Assembly: GCA_028291285.1 (NCBI GenBank) | Contig: JAQGIJ010000133.1 | Location: 1-5,767 of the forward strand | DNA: 5,767 bases | Reading direction: 5' to 3' | Source: Phenylobacterium sp. | GTDB taxonomy: Bacteria > Pseudomonadota > Alphaproteobacteria > Caulobacterales > Caulobacteraceae | Shown here: one piece after another, positions 1-5,694 of the stretch | How the letters are laid out: every line of letters begins with the position of its first letter | Position numbering within the stretch: position 1 is the stretch's first letter | Program-made: the position numbers and the translations under genes | The notes under the pieces: model-generated | The model's input: the letters and a program-made list of their open reading frames with translations, nothing else | The model's database searches: none | What the model was told of the DNA's origin: nothing

Positions 1-38
1 AGTGCCGCCCGGCGCAAACCCTACGAACCGACGTGTGA

Positions 39-224
39 TCGCAGAAGTCCGGGAGCCTACCTTCGACGGACGAATCCTATCAGTTCTACCCGCAGGAACC
101 GCCGATCACGCCGGGTTCGCCCTATTCGCCCGTCCATTCGGCCTGGCGCCGCGCGGCCTATGCCGGCGTCGCCCTGCTCGCCGGCGCCGGCTCGACGTTC
201 CCGAGCGCCCTCACCGCTGTCAAC
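39..224 (+). other. Probable N-terminal coding extension of the MFS gene lacking a canonical start codon
   Basis: The MFS reading frame stays open from 39, just after a TGA at 36-38, to the GTG at 225. Translated, it contains FYPQEPPITPGSPYSP followed by a basic patch (WRRAAY) and a hydrophobic segment (about 159-221) that looks like transmembrane segment 1. From memory, this proline-rich lead-in is typical of this MFS subfamily, which normally starts a few residues before it. No ATG, GTG or TTG exists in this frame between 39 and 224. A GGGAG at 51-55 could act as ribosome binding site, with TCG (63) or ACG (66) at workable distance. A rare ACG start, a small frameshift, a point mutation or a sequencing error could all explain this. 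That the region is coding is likely; where translation starts is unresolved. Confidence 0.75.
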
Positions 225-1691
225 GTGGGCCCGATCTCCGGGTCCCTCGGCGTCTACACGGCGGAGGCTAGCTGGCTTCCTGCGATCTATTTCGCGGCCA
301 ATGCGGGGGCCAATCTCACCCTGATCAAGGCCCGGACTCAGTTCGGGATTCCCGCCGTCACTCGGACGTTCCTGATCGCCTTCGCCGCCGCGGCCCTGCT
401 CGAGCTGGTCCATCCGACGCTGGCGACAGCGGTGCTCGCGCGCGCCTGCAACGGCATGGCGGCCGCCGGCCTGGTCACCCTCTGTGTCTACTACCTGATG
501 CAGATCTTCCCGCCCAATCTGCGACCCGTAGGGCTGGTGATCGGCCTGGGCCTGTCGCAGCTCGGCACGCCTTTGGCGCGGCTGGTGCCCGTGGATCTGC
601 TGGGCGACGACCGATGGTTCGGCATGCACCTGCTGGAACTGGCGGTTCCCTTGGCCTTGCTCGCCGCCACCTTGGCCGTCCCCCTGCCGCCAAGCGATCG
701 GATCCGGGCGTTCCGACGCCTCGATCTGGTGACGATCGGCCTGACGGCGCCCGCCATCTTCCTGGTCTGCGGGGTGCTGGGCCTGGGCCGGGTCGTCTGG
801 TGGACGGATGCGCCGTGGCTCGGGTGGATGCTCGCCGCCGCCGTGCCCCTGTTCGCCCTGGCGTGGCTGGTCGAGACCCATCGGACCGAGCCTCTGGTCC
901 AGTTCGGCTGGATCGGGACCCGCGATATCCTGCGGTTCGCCGCGGTCGCGCTGCTCGTCCGGCTGGCGATCGCCGAACAGACCTTCGGAGTCGTCGGCCT
1001 CCTCAGCTCCGGCGGCTTGACCAACGATCAGCTCAGGCTCCTGTTCGCCTGGGTCCTGGCGGCGATGGTGTTGGGCATCGCCGTAGCGGCCGTGACCCTG
1101 TCGGAGGAGCGCCTGCCCTGGCAGGTGATGACAGCGGCCCTGTGCATCGCGCTCGGGGCCTGGCTGGATTCCGGCGCCAACAACCTGACGCGGCCGCCGC
1201 AGCTCTATCTGAGCCAGGGCCTGATCGGCTTCGGGACCACACTGTTCATCGGACCGGCCCTGCTGTTCGGGCTCACGCGGATGCTGAAGCGCGGCGCCGA
1301 CCATCTGGTGACGATCGTGGTGCTCTTCGGGGTCACCCAGAACGTCGGCGCTCTGCTGGGCTCGGCGATCCTCGGAAGTTACCAGATCGTGCAGGCGCGC
1401 GCCCACGCCGTCGCCCTCTCGTCGGCCCTCGCCGGCGCCGATCCCACCGTCGCCGCCCGGCTTGCGGCCGGGGCCGGGGCGCTGGCGGGAAGCCTCAACG
1501 ACCCGGCGCAGCGCGCCGGGCAGGGGGCGGGCCTGCTGGGGCGGGCCCTGACCCAGGAAGCGACGGTCCTGGCCTTCGGTGACGTCTTCAGGTTCGTCGC
1601 CGTCCTGGCCCTGGCGACCGCCGTCTACATAGGCGGCCTCATCCTTGTCTCCGCCGTCCGACGAAAGCCCGCCATGGATCGACCCGCGTGA
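225..1691 (+). CDS. EmrB/QacA-like (DHA2) MFS efflux transporter, 5' end uncertain
   Basis: Inner-membrane proton-driven exporter, the pump component of a tripartite system. The coordinates use the first canonical start (GTG, 225), giving 488 residues, but the true protein very likely begins about 50 codons upstream (see the 39-224 entry). From residue 1 the protein shows about 13 hydrophobic segments, roughly at 16-34, 46-62, 79-93, 101-122, 132-152, 168-187, 198-216, 238-260, 270-290, 300-315, 330-350, 362-385 and 460-480. The upstream stretch supplies the missing first one, giving the 14 expected of DHA2 pumps. A long loop (about 390-450) before the last segment is also usual for the family. 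Recognisable stretches are EASWLPAIYFAANAG, FPPNLRP, WIGTRDILRFAAVALLVRLA and SSGGLTNDQL. The usual antiporter motif C (GPxxGG) in segment 5 is replaced by GLSQLGTPLARL. The stop codon overlaps the start of the adaptor gene. Family call is firm; substrate unknown. Confidence 0.9.
   Translation: MGPISGSLGVYTAEASWLPAIYFAANAGANLTLIKARTQFGIPAVTRTFLIAFAAAALLELVHPTLATAVLARACNGMAAAGLVTLCVYYLMQIFPPNLRPVGLVIGLGLSQLGTPLARLVPVDLLGDDRWFGMHLLELAVPLALLAATLAVPLPPSDRIRAFRRLDLVTIGLTAPAIFLVCGVLGLGRVVWWTDAPWLGWMLAAAVPLFALAWLVETHRTEPLVQFGWIGTRDILRFAAVALLVRLAIAEQTFGVVGLLSSGGLTNDQLRLLFAWVLAAMVLGIAVAAVTLSEERLPWQVMTAALCIALGAWLDSGANNLTRPPQLYLSQGLIGFGTTLFIGPALLFGLTRMLKRGADHLVTIVVLFGVTQNVGALLGSAILGSYQIVQARAHAVALSSALAGADPTVAARLAAGAGALAGSLNDPAQRAGQGAGLLGRALTQEATVLAFGDVFRFVAVLALATAVYIGGLILVSAVRRKPAMDRPA
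1688..1691 (+). promoter_or_regulatory. GTGA stop/start overlap, MFS to adaptor
   Basis: GTG (1688-1690) of the adaptor overlaps TGA (1689-1691) of the MFS gene. With no clear ribosome binding site upstream, re-initiation by the terminating ribosome is the likely way the adaptor is translated. Confidence 0.85.
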
Positions 1692-2773
1692 CCGAAACCC
1701 CGCAAGCCCCGCCCCCGGCCTCCGCCTGGCGGCCAAAGCCACATAGCCCGTGGGTCATCGCCGGCGTGGTCGTCCTTGCGCTCGCGGTCGTCCTTACCAT
1801 CCTGGCCGCCTGGCGGCTGCCGCCGTTCGGGCTCGCGACCCAGACGACCGAAAACGCCTATGTGCACGGCCGCACGACGGTGATCGCCCCGCAGGTGAGC
1901 GGCTACATCACCCGGGTCCTGGCGAAGGACTACGCCCAGGTCGCGGCGGGACAGGTGCTGGCGACCGTCGACGACCGGATCTACCGCGCGCGGGTGGAAC
2001 AGGCGCAGGCCAATCTGGCGGCGGCCGAGGCCAGCCTGGCCAACAGCGCCCAGGCCCACGCGTCCCGCGCGGCCGGCGTCGCCGGGCAGGACGCCAACGC
2101 CGAGAACGCCAAGGCCCAGTTGCTGCGCGCGACGGCCGACATGGCCCGCGCCACCGACCTGGCGACCGACGGCTCGATTTCCGTCCGTGAGCGGGACCAG
2201 ACCCTGGCGGCCTTGCGCCAGGCCGAAGCGCAGGTGCATCAGGCGAAGGCGGCGCAGGACATCGCCCGCCAGGACCTCCGCACGGTCGACGTCGGCCGCC
2301 GCGGGCTGGAGGCGCAGGTCGCCGCCGCGCAGGCGCAGCTGCACGCGGCGAGCGTCGACCTGGAAAACACCGTCATCCGCGCCCCCGAAGCCGGCCAGGT
2401 GGGGCAGGTCGGGGTGCGCCTCGGGCAGTATGTGACCAACGGCACCCAGCTGCTGTCGCTGGTGCCGCCCGACAAGTGGCTGATCGCCGACTACAAGGAA
2501 GCGCAGACGGCGCGGATCGCGCCGGGACAGCGTGCGACCTTCACCGTCGACGGCCTCGGCGGCGCGCGCCTGACCGGTCGGGTGGAGCAGCTGTCGCCGG
2601 CGGCGGGATCCGAGTTCGCGGTCCTGAAGCCCGACAACGCCACCGGCAATTTCGTGAAAGTGCCGCAGCGGATCGGCGTGCGTATCGGGATCGACCCAGG
2701 CCAGCCGGCCGCCGCCCGCCTGCGGCCGGGGATGTCCGTCGAGGTGCGGATCGACACGGGGAGCGCCTCGTGA
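1688..2773 (+). CDS. EmrA/HlyD-type membrane fusion (periplasmic adaptor) protein
   Basis: Periplasmic adaptor that links the MFS pump to the outer-membrane channel; 361 residues, slightly shorter than E. coli EmrA. The GTG start overlaps the MFS stop by four bases (GTGA). No strong Shine-Dalgarno sequence is visible, which suggests translational coupling. Domains in order: a proline-rich cytoplasmic tail (1-21), a single membrane anchor (about 22-42), the first lipoyl/barrel-sandwich half with TENAYVHGRTTVIAPQVSG (54-72), and an Ala/Gln-rich coiled-coil hairpin (about 100-225). The second lipoyl half carries LENTVIRAPEAGQV (225-238). A beta-barrel domain follows with GNFVKVPQR (320-328), matching the GNWVKVVQR-like signature of EmrA. 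The uncleaved membrane anchor fits EmrA-type rather than lipoprotein RND adaptors. Family call is firm. Confidence 0.95.
   Translation: MTETPQAPPPASAWRPKPHSPWVIAGVVVLALAVVLTILAAWRLPPFGLATQTTENAYVHGRTTVIAPQVSGYITRVLAKDYAQVAAGQVLATVDDRIYRARVEQAQANLAAAEASLANSAQAHASRAAGVAGQDANAENAKAQLLRATADMARATDLATDGSISVRERDQTLAALRQAEAQVHQAKAAQDIARQDLRTVDVGRRGLEAQVAAAQAQLHAASVDLENTVIRAPEAGQVGQVGVRLGQYVTNGTQLLSLVPPDKWLIADYKEAQTARIAPGQRATFTVDGLGGARLTGRVEQLSPAAGSEFAVLKPDNATGNFVKVPQRIGVRIGIDPGQPAAARLRPGMSVEVRIDTGSAS
2770..2773 (+). promoter_or_regulatory. GTGA stop/start overlap, adaptor to outer-membrane factor
   Basis: The same arrangement recurs: GTG (2770-2772) of the NodT-like gene overlaps TGA (2771-2773) of the adaptor. 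Here a GGGGAG Shine-Dalgarno sequence at 2758-2763 with a 6-base spacer also supports independent initiation. Confidence 0.85.
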
Positions 2774-4179
2774 AGCCCCGCGTCGCCGCCCTGGGCGCCG
2801 TGCTTTTGGCCGCCTGCGCCGGGCCCCGCCCGCAGGCGCCGCCCGAGTCCGCAATCACCCCGCCGGCAGTCTGGCGCAGCGGCGTCCCGGGATCGTCCGC
2901 CGAGGTCAGCGCGGCCTGGTGGCAGGCTTTCCAGGATCCGGTCCTGACGCAGGTGGTGCAAGCGGCGCTGGCGCACAACACCGATGTCGCGATCGCCGCG
3001 GCGCGGGTGGCGGAGGCGCGCGGCCAGTTCCACCTTGCGCGCGCCCAGGGCCTGCCCAACGTTCAGGGCGCGGCCCAGGGCGTCCGGGAACGCGACCTCA
3101 ACCCGGGCTTCGGGATCGCCGAACAGCAGACCGCCGGCGAAGCGGAGGTCTCGATCGCCTACGACCTCGATCTTTTTGGCCGACTGGCGAACGCCCGTGA
3201 GGCGGCGCGCGCGGGGCTGCTCGCCAGCCAGGCGTCGCGCGACAATGTCAGGCTCGCGGTGACCGCCTCGGCGGCGAGCGGCTACATCACCCTCCGCACG
3301 CTCGACGCACGGCTGGCCGTCCTGCAGGCCACCCTCGCCGACCGCGCCGAGGCGCTGAGGATCGCCCGCCGACGCGCCGGCGCCGGCTACGCGTCGCAGC
3401 TCGACCTGGCGCAGGCCGAGGCCGACTACGCGGCCACCGCCCAGTTGGTTCCGGCCGCGCAGCTGGCGATCGCGCGCCAGGAGGACGGCCTCAGCCTGCT
3501 GCTCGGCGAAAGCCCGCGCGCCTTTGACCGCGGCGCGGACCTCGACGCCCTGGCGCTCCCGGCGATTCCCGGCAGCGTGCCGGCCGCCCTGCTGCGGCGA
3601 CGCCCGGACATCGTGGCCGCCGAGCAGCAACTCGTCGCGGCGGACCGCACCCTGGACTCGGCGCGCGCGGCCTTCCTGCCCGACGTGCAGCTCTCCGCCA
3701 GCGGCGGCGGCGTGGGATCGAACCTCATCCCGCGGTCCATCTGGGTCTTCGCCCTGGGCGGCGGCCTGGTCGCACCGATCTTCGACAGCGGCCGGCTGAA
3801 AGCCCAGCAGGAGAGCGTGGCCGCGCGGCGCGACCAGGCGGCGTTCGCCTATCGCAAGACGGCCTTGGTCGCCTTCCGAGAGGTGGAGGACGCGCTGGCC
3901 AGCCTTCAGCGCCTGCAGGAGCAGGAGACGGCCCTGAACGCCCAACGCGCGGTCCTCGCCCGCACCGTCGCCTTGGCGACCAACCGCTACCGGGCCGGCT
4001 ACTCGCCCTACCTGGATCAACTCGACGCCCAACGGGGCCTGTTGTCGGCGGATCTCGCCCTGGCGCAGAGCCGCGGAGAGCGCCTGAACGCCGCCGTTAA
4101 CCTCTACGCGGCGCTGGGCGGCGGATGGCAGGACGCGGCGCGGGCGGGGCCGACGCCCGGGCGTCCTGGCGCCGACTGA
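2770..4179 (+). CDS. NodT-family outer-membrane efflux lipoprotein (TolC-like channel)
   Basis: Outer-membrane exit duct of the tripartite pump; 469 residues, the usual size for RND/MFS-associated NodT proteins. I chose GTG 2770 because it overlaps the adaptor stop as GTGA, has GGGGAG six bases upstream (2758-2763), and opens directly into a lipoprotein signal peptide with lipobox LAAC (acylated Cys16). Ala at +2 does not signal inner-membrane retention. The frame is open further upstream, but that part overlaps the adaptor gene and does not look like protein. Hallmarks: AAWWQAFQDPVL near 48-59, YDLDLFGR (131-138), LLRRRPDI (274-281), APIFDSGR (335-342), YRAGYSPYLDQLDAQR from 407, and NLYAALGGGW near the C-terminus. 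Two related coiled-coil repeats are evident, as expected. Probably the last gene of the operon, since a hairpin and a convergent gene follow. Confidence 0.95.
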   Translation: MKPRVAALGAVLLAACAGPRPQAPPESAITPPAVWRSGVPGSSAEVSAAWWQAFQDPVLTQVVQAALAHNTDVAIAAARVAEARGQFHLARAQGLPNVQGAAQGVRERDLNPGFGIAEQQTAGEAEVSIAYDLDLFGRLANAREAARAGLLASQASRDNVRLAVTASAASGYITLRTLDARLAVLQATLADRAEALRIARRRAGAGYASQLDLAQAEADYAATAQLVPAAQLAIARQEDGLSLLLGESPRAFDRGADLDALALPAIPGSVPAALLRRRPDIVAAEQQLVAADRTLDSARAAFLPDVQLSASGGGVGSNLIPRSIWVFALGGGLVAPIFDSGRLKAQQESVAARRDQAAFAYRKTALVAFREVEDALASLQRLQEQETALNAQRAVLARTVALATNRYRAGYSPYLDQLDAQRGLLSADLALAQSRGERLNAAVNLYAALGGGWQDAARAGPTPGRPGAD

Positions 4180-4197
4180 CCCTATGTCCTCATGGCT

Positions 4198-4223
4198 CGT
4201 CGCCGGGGCGGGCCCCGGCGATG
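4198..4223. terminator. GC-rich hairpin between convergent genes, possible bidirectional terminator
   Basis: CGCCGGGG (4201-4208), loop CGGG, CCCCGGCG (4213-4220) form a perfect 8-bp stem. It extends by T-A, one G-T wobble and C-G to 11 pairs. It lies 18 bases after the NodT-like stop and just before the stop of the convergent minus-strand gene (4230). No T-run follows on either strand, so intrinsic termination would be atypical; it may instead block 3' exonucleases or act with Rho. The structure is directly visible; its role is inferred from position. Confidence 0.6.
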
Positions 4224-4229
4224 CGGCGG

Positions 4230-4787
4230 CTAGGACTGCAGCCGGCTGTAGGCTTCGAACCCGTAGCCGGCGGCGGGCTTGAGGCGGTGGAGCAGGTCGG
4301 GGATGGGCTGAACGCTGCCGCAAACCATCTTGAAGACCTCTTGCATGTCGTCGTGCAGCTTCACCGTCTCCGGATTCTCTAGGCCGGCCGTAGCGCGGAG
4401 GGCGGCGTAGCGATCGAAGTCGTCGAGCAGCCGGTCAAGGGGGATGGACAGCCGCACCACAAAGCTGTGCACGCGCGCCCGCAGGTCCGCGTCCGGAAGG
4501 TCGAAGATGTGCTCCCGATTTCGCTCATAGACGTCAACCTCGCGCCGCGCGGCCCGGAGCAGGCGCAGGGTCACCGGGCCAAGGGTTGCACTCGCGCCCG
4601 GCGGCGGCTTGGCGGCCGTCAGGATGCGTTCGACCGCCGCCAGCACTTCCCCGCAGAGCAGGGCCGCGTTCCGTCGTCGCCGTCGGCTGTCAAGCGCGGC
4701 CTGGACCTGCGTCGCGATGAAGCCGCCCACCGTCGCAAGCACCGCCCCGAGCGCGACGCCCGCGAGCGGATTGAAAGGCGGAGTCAT
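4230..4787 (-). CDS. Conserved-looking hypothetical protein with one N-terminal membrane segment
   Basis: 185 residues, ATG start at 4787, stop CTA/TAG at 4230-4232. I recognise no named family. Residues about 7-28 (PLAGVALGAVLATVGGFIAT) form a single hydrophobic, Gly/Ala-rich segment. DSRRRRRN (33-40) follows directly and by the positive-inside rule puts the C-terminal part in the cytoplasm. The rest is predicted mostly helical and strongly charged, with VTLRLLRAARREVDVYERNR and FDLPDADLRARVHSFVVRLS segments and a C-terminal KLHDDMQEVFKMVCGS stretch. Only one Cys lies near the C-terminus. The protein-like mix of aliphatic, acidic and aromatic residues separates it from spurious GC-rich frames, which are Arg/Pro/Ala-rich. 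The ribosome binding site is weak (GGGCG-like). It is convergent with the efflux operon and divergent from the LuxR gene, so it is probably transcribed alone. Confidence 0.8.
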   Translation of the reverse strand: MTPPFNPLAGVALGAVLATVGGFIATQVQAALDSRRRRRNAALLCGEVLAAVERILTAAKPPPGASATLGPVTLRLLRAARREVDVYERNREHIFDLPDADLRARVHSFVVRLSIPLDRLLDDFDRYAALRATAGLENPETVKLHDDMQEVFKMVCGSVQPIPDLLHRLKPAAGYGFEAYSRLQS

Positions 4788-4801
4788 GCCGCCGCGCCCG
4801 C

Positions 4802-4818
4802 GACGGCGGCCCGCCGTC
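4802..4818. repeat. Short inverted repeat near the start of the minus-strand gene
   Basis: GACGGCG (4802-4808) and CGCCGTC (4812-4818) pair perfectly around a 3-base centre, 14 bases upstream of the ATG at 4787 on the minus strand. It would fold in the 5' leader and could affect translation, or be an operator. In DNA this GC-rich a 7-bp stem may also be chance. Confidence 0.4.
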
Positions 4819-5024
4819 CGGGGTTTGCCGGCGCGGCGGTTTCGGAGCGGGGATCGATCATGACTGTGTCGGCCAGTCCGCGGGCGGGGCGCACGCCGGA
4901 CTCCGGCGACTGTTCGATCCGCGCCCGGGGGAGGACGGGCGGATCCTTAGGGGCGTCGATTTGGCGCTGTGGTCCGGCTCCGGCGTGCCAAGCGATACTG
5001 CGCTGCAGGCCTCGGCCCTTCCAT

Positions 5025-5038
5025 CCCCCGTTCGGGGG
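5025..5038. repeat. CCCCC-GTTC-GGGGG hairpin
   Basis: A compact 5-bp all-GC stem (5025-5029 with 5034-5038) around GTTC, 120 bases upstream of the LuxR start. It could be a leader hairpin of the LuxR transcript. No T-run follows and its function is unknown. Confidence 0.4.
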
Positions 5039-5087
5039 GCGCAGCCGCAGCGGACCGCGCGCGCTGGCTCACGACTTCAAGCAAGTG

Positions 5088-5144
5088 CTGTCTCCACGAT
5101 CGTCGGGCGGGACCGCACACTGCCGGCCAGCGAAGTGGAGACGG
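5088..5144. repeat. Dyad GTCTCCAC / GTGGAGAC next to the LuxR ribosome binding site
   Basis: A perfect 8-bp inverted repeat, GTCTCCAC (5090-5097) and GTGGAGAC (5135-5142), extends outward by a T-G wobble and a C-G pair to ten pairs. The loop is 37 bases. The outer edge ends two bases before the AAGGAG ribosome binding site (5147-5152). It could be a two-half operator, for example for autoregulation by the LuxR protein, or an RNA stem that controls access to the ribosome binding site. The repeat is directly visible; both roles are inference. Confidence 0.5.
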
Positions 5145-5146
5145 CT

Positions 5147-5152
5147 AAGGAG
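5147..5152 (+). promoter_or_regulatory. Ribosome binding site that fixes the LuxR start
   Basis: AAGGAG six bases before GTG 5159. This near-perfect Shine-Dalgarno sequence decides for the short form of the LuxR protein over a TTG start at 4961, whose extra residues look like non-coding translation. Confidence 0.75.
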
Positions 5153-5158
5153 TACGCG

Positions 5159-5440
5159 GTGGGACAGAGTCTTCCAGCCGGTGTCGACAGAGCGCCGACG
5201 CCAACCGCCTTTTTTCCCGCGAACGGGGTGACCGACGCGTCCGTACTGAGCCCCCGGGAGCGGCAAATCCTCACGCAGATCGGCCAGGGGCGCTCCAACA
5301 AAGAGATCGCCCGCGCGCTCGGCAGTTCGCCGGAGACGGTCAAGTCCCACATCAAACACATCTTCCTCAAGCTCGACGTCAGTCGGCGGGCCCAGGCGGT
5401 TCTGCTGGGTCAGCATTTGGGGCTCTTGAGAACTGGCTGA
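5159..5440 (+). CDS. Small LuxR/GerE-type helix-turn-helix transcriptional regulator
   Basis: 93 residues from GTG 5159. Residues 30-90 are a complete LuxR C-terminal DNA-binding domain: LSPRERQIL (30-38), GQGRSNKEIARAL (42-54), then SSPETVKSHIKHIFLKLDV (56-74), which contains the recognition helix (ETVKSHIKHIF) and the KL turn, and finally RRAQAVLLGQHLGLL (76-90). All typical family positions (E34, G44, N47, I50A51, T60VK62, H64, I68, K71L72, A80) are present. The first 29 residues are short and Pro/Ala-rich, so there is no receiver, autoinducer or PAS domain. It is a stand-alone binding domain, like GerE, that must be controlled through expression, dimerisation or a partner. It lies about 250 bases upstream of another plus-strand gene and divergent from the membrane protein gene, both candidate targets. 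The domain call is firm; the target is unknown. Confidence 0.88.
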   Translation: MGQSLPAGVDRAPTPTAFFPANGVTDASVLSPRERQILTQIGQGRSNKEIARALGSSPETVKSHIKHIFLKLDVSRRAQAVLLGQHLGLLRTG

Positions 5441-5488
5441 TGGCCACACCCTTGCGCAGATGCTCATCGCCTCCGAGTGTAAAGTCAT

Positions 5489-5506
5489 CAGCGTCCCCAG
5501 ACGCTG
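5489..5506 (+). terminator. Possible terminator hairpin after the LuxR gene
   Basis: CAGCGTC (5489-5495), loop CCCA, GACGCTG (5500-5506): a perfect 7-bp stem with a 4-base loop, 48 bases after the LuxR stop. No T-run follows, so it may be a Rho-aided terminator or 3' stabiliser rather than a classical intrinsic terminator. Confidence 0.4.
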
Positions 5507-5680
5507 GCCTGGCGCGGTCGTCGGCGGCGTCCTCCGGCAGACGGACCGACGGCGGCCGTAGACTTTGCGGCGTCCGGCGGCGGCCATCGGACCTCGGGTC
5601 GCCGAAGCGTCTCGACAGCGTGGGACGAGGGAACGCGCAGCGCCACGCGCTGGGCGTCGGCGGTCGCCGGCGCGCGGGTT

Positions 5681-5687
5681 AGGGAGG
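5681..5687 (+). promoter_or_regulatory. Strong ribosome binding site for the gene at 5695
   Basis: AGGGAGG with a 7-base spacer to the ATG at 5695, close to the ideal anti-Shine-Dalgarno match. Confidence 0.7.
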
Positions 5688-5694
5688 CGTTGCG

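Larger units (their letters stand above)
4788..5158. other. Divergent intergenic region between the membrane protein and LuxR genes
   Basis: About 370 bases that should hold the promoters of both flanking genes. Open frames cross it, including one running into the LuxR gene from a TTG at 4961, but their translations are low-complexity Arg/Pro/Ser/Ala and do not look like protein. I see no convincing -35/-10 pair. Visible structure: inverted repeats at 4802-4818, 5025-5038 and 5088-5144, and a TTGGC (4961-4965) / GCCAA (4987-4991) pair too short to weigh. Confidence 0.6.
5441..5694. other. Apparently non-coding spacer between the LuxR gene and the next gene
   Basis: 254 bases where no frame on either strand gives protein-like sequence. 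The frames open here translate to Arg/Ser/Pro/Gly-rich strings typical of GC-rich non-coding DNA. It holds a hairpin at 5489-5506 and should carry the promoter or leader of the gene starting at 5695. No tRNA or other RNA gene is recognisable. Confidence 0.6.

Noticed and set aside
3..38. Short frame ending at TGA 36-38, possible tail of an upstream gene
   Set aside because: Only 11 residues (CRPAQTLRTDV) are visible, too few to support a gene.
2..271. Plus-strand frame of 89 codons at the window start
   Set aside because: It overlaps the N-terminal part of the pump in another frame and becomes Arg-rich. At most its first codons are relevant if a frameshift lies near 35-63.
57..1742. 561-codon open frame on the minus strand opposite the MFS gene
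   Set aside because: Its translation is a Gly/Arg/Gln/Asp-rich string without hydrophobic core or motifs. It is the mirror of strong third-position GC bias in the pump gene.
2476..2769. Upstream extension of the NodT-like frame into the adaptor gene
   Set aside because: The extra residues are Arg/Asp/Gly-rich shadow sequence. The GTG at 2770 opens a proper lipoprotein signal with a Shine-Dalgarno sequence upstream.
2491..4323. 610-codon open frame on the minus strand opposite the adaptor and NodT-like genes
   Set aside because: Arg/Gly/Ala/Gln-rich, low-complexity translation with no family signature. The plus-strand genes here have unmistakable motifs and explain the open frame.
4961..4991. 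TTGGC...GCCAA pair as a regulator binding site
   Set aside because: Five-base arms 21 bases apart are expected by chance in a region of this size.
4961..5158. N-terminal extension of the LuxR protein from a TTG start
   Set aside because: No good ribosome binding site, low-complexity residues and no recognisable domain, while GTG 5159 has AAGGAG at ideal spacing.
4467..5231. 254-codon plus-strand frame across the minus-strand gene and intergenic region
   Set aside because: Composition is Arg/Pro/Ser-rich throughout, it overlaps a better minus-strand gene, and it stops inside the LuxR gene in another frame.
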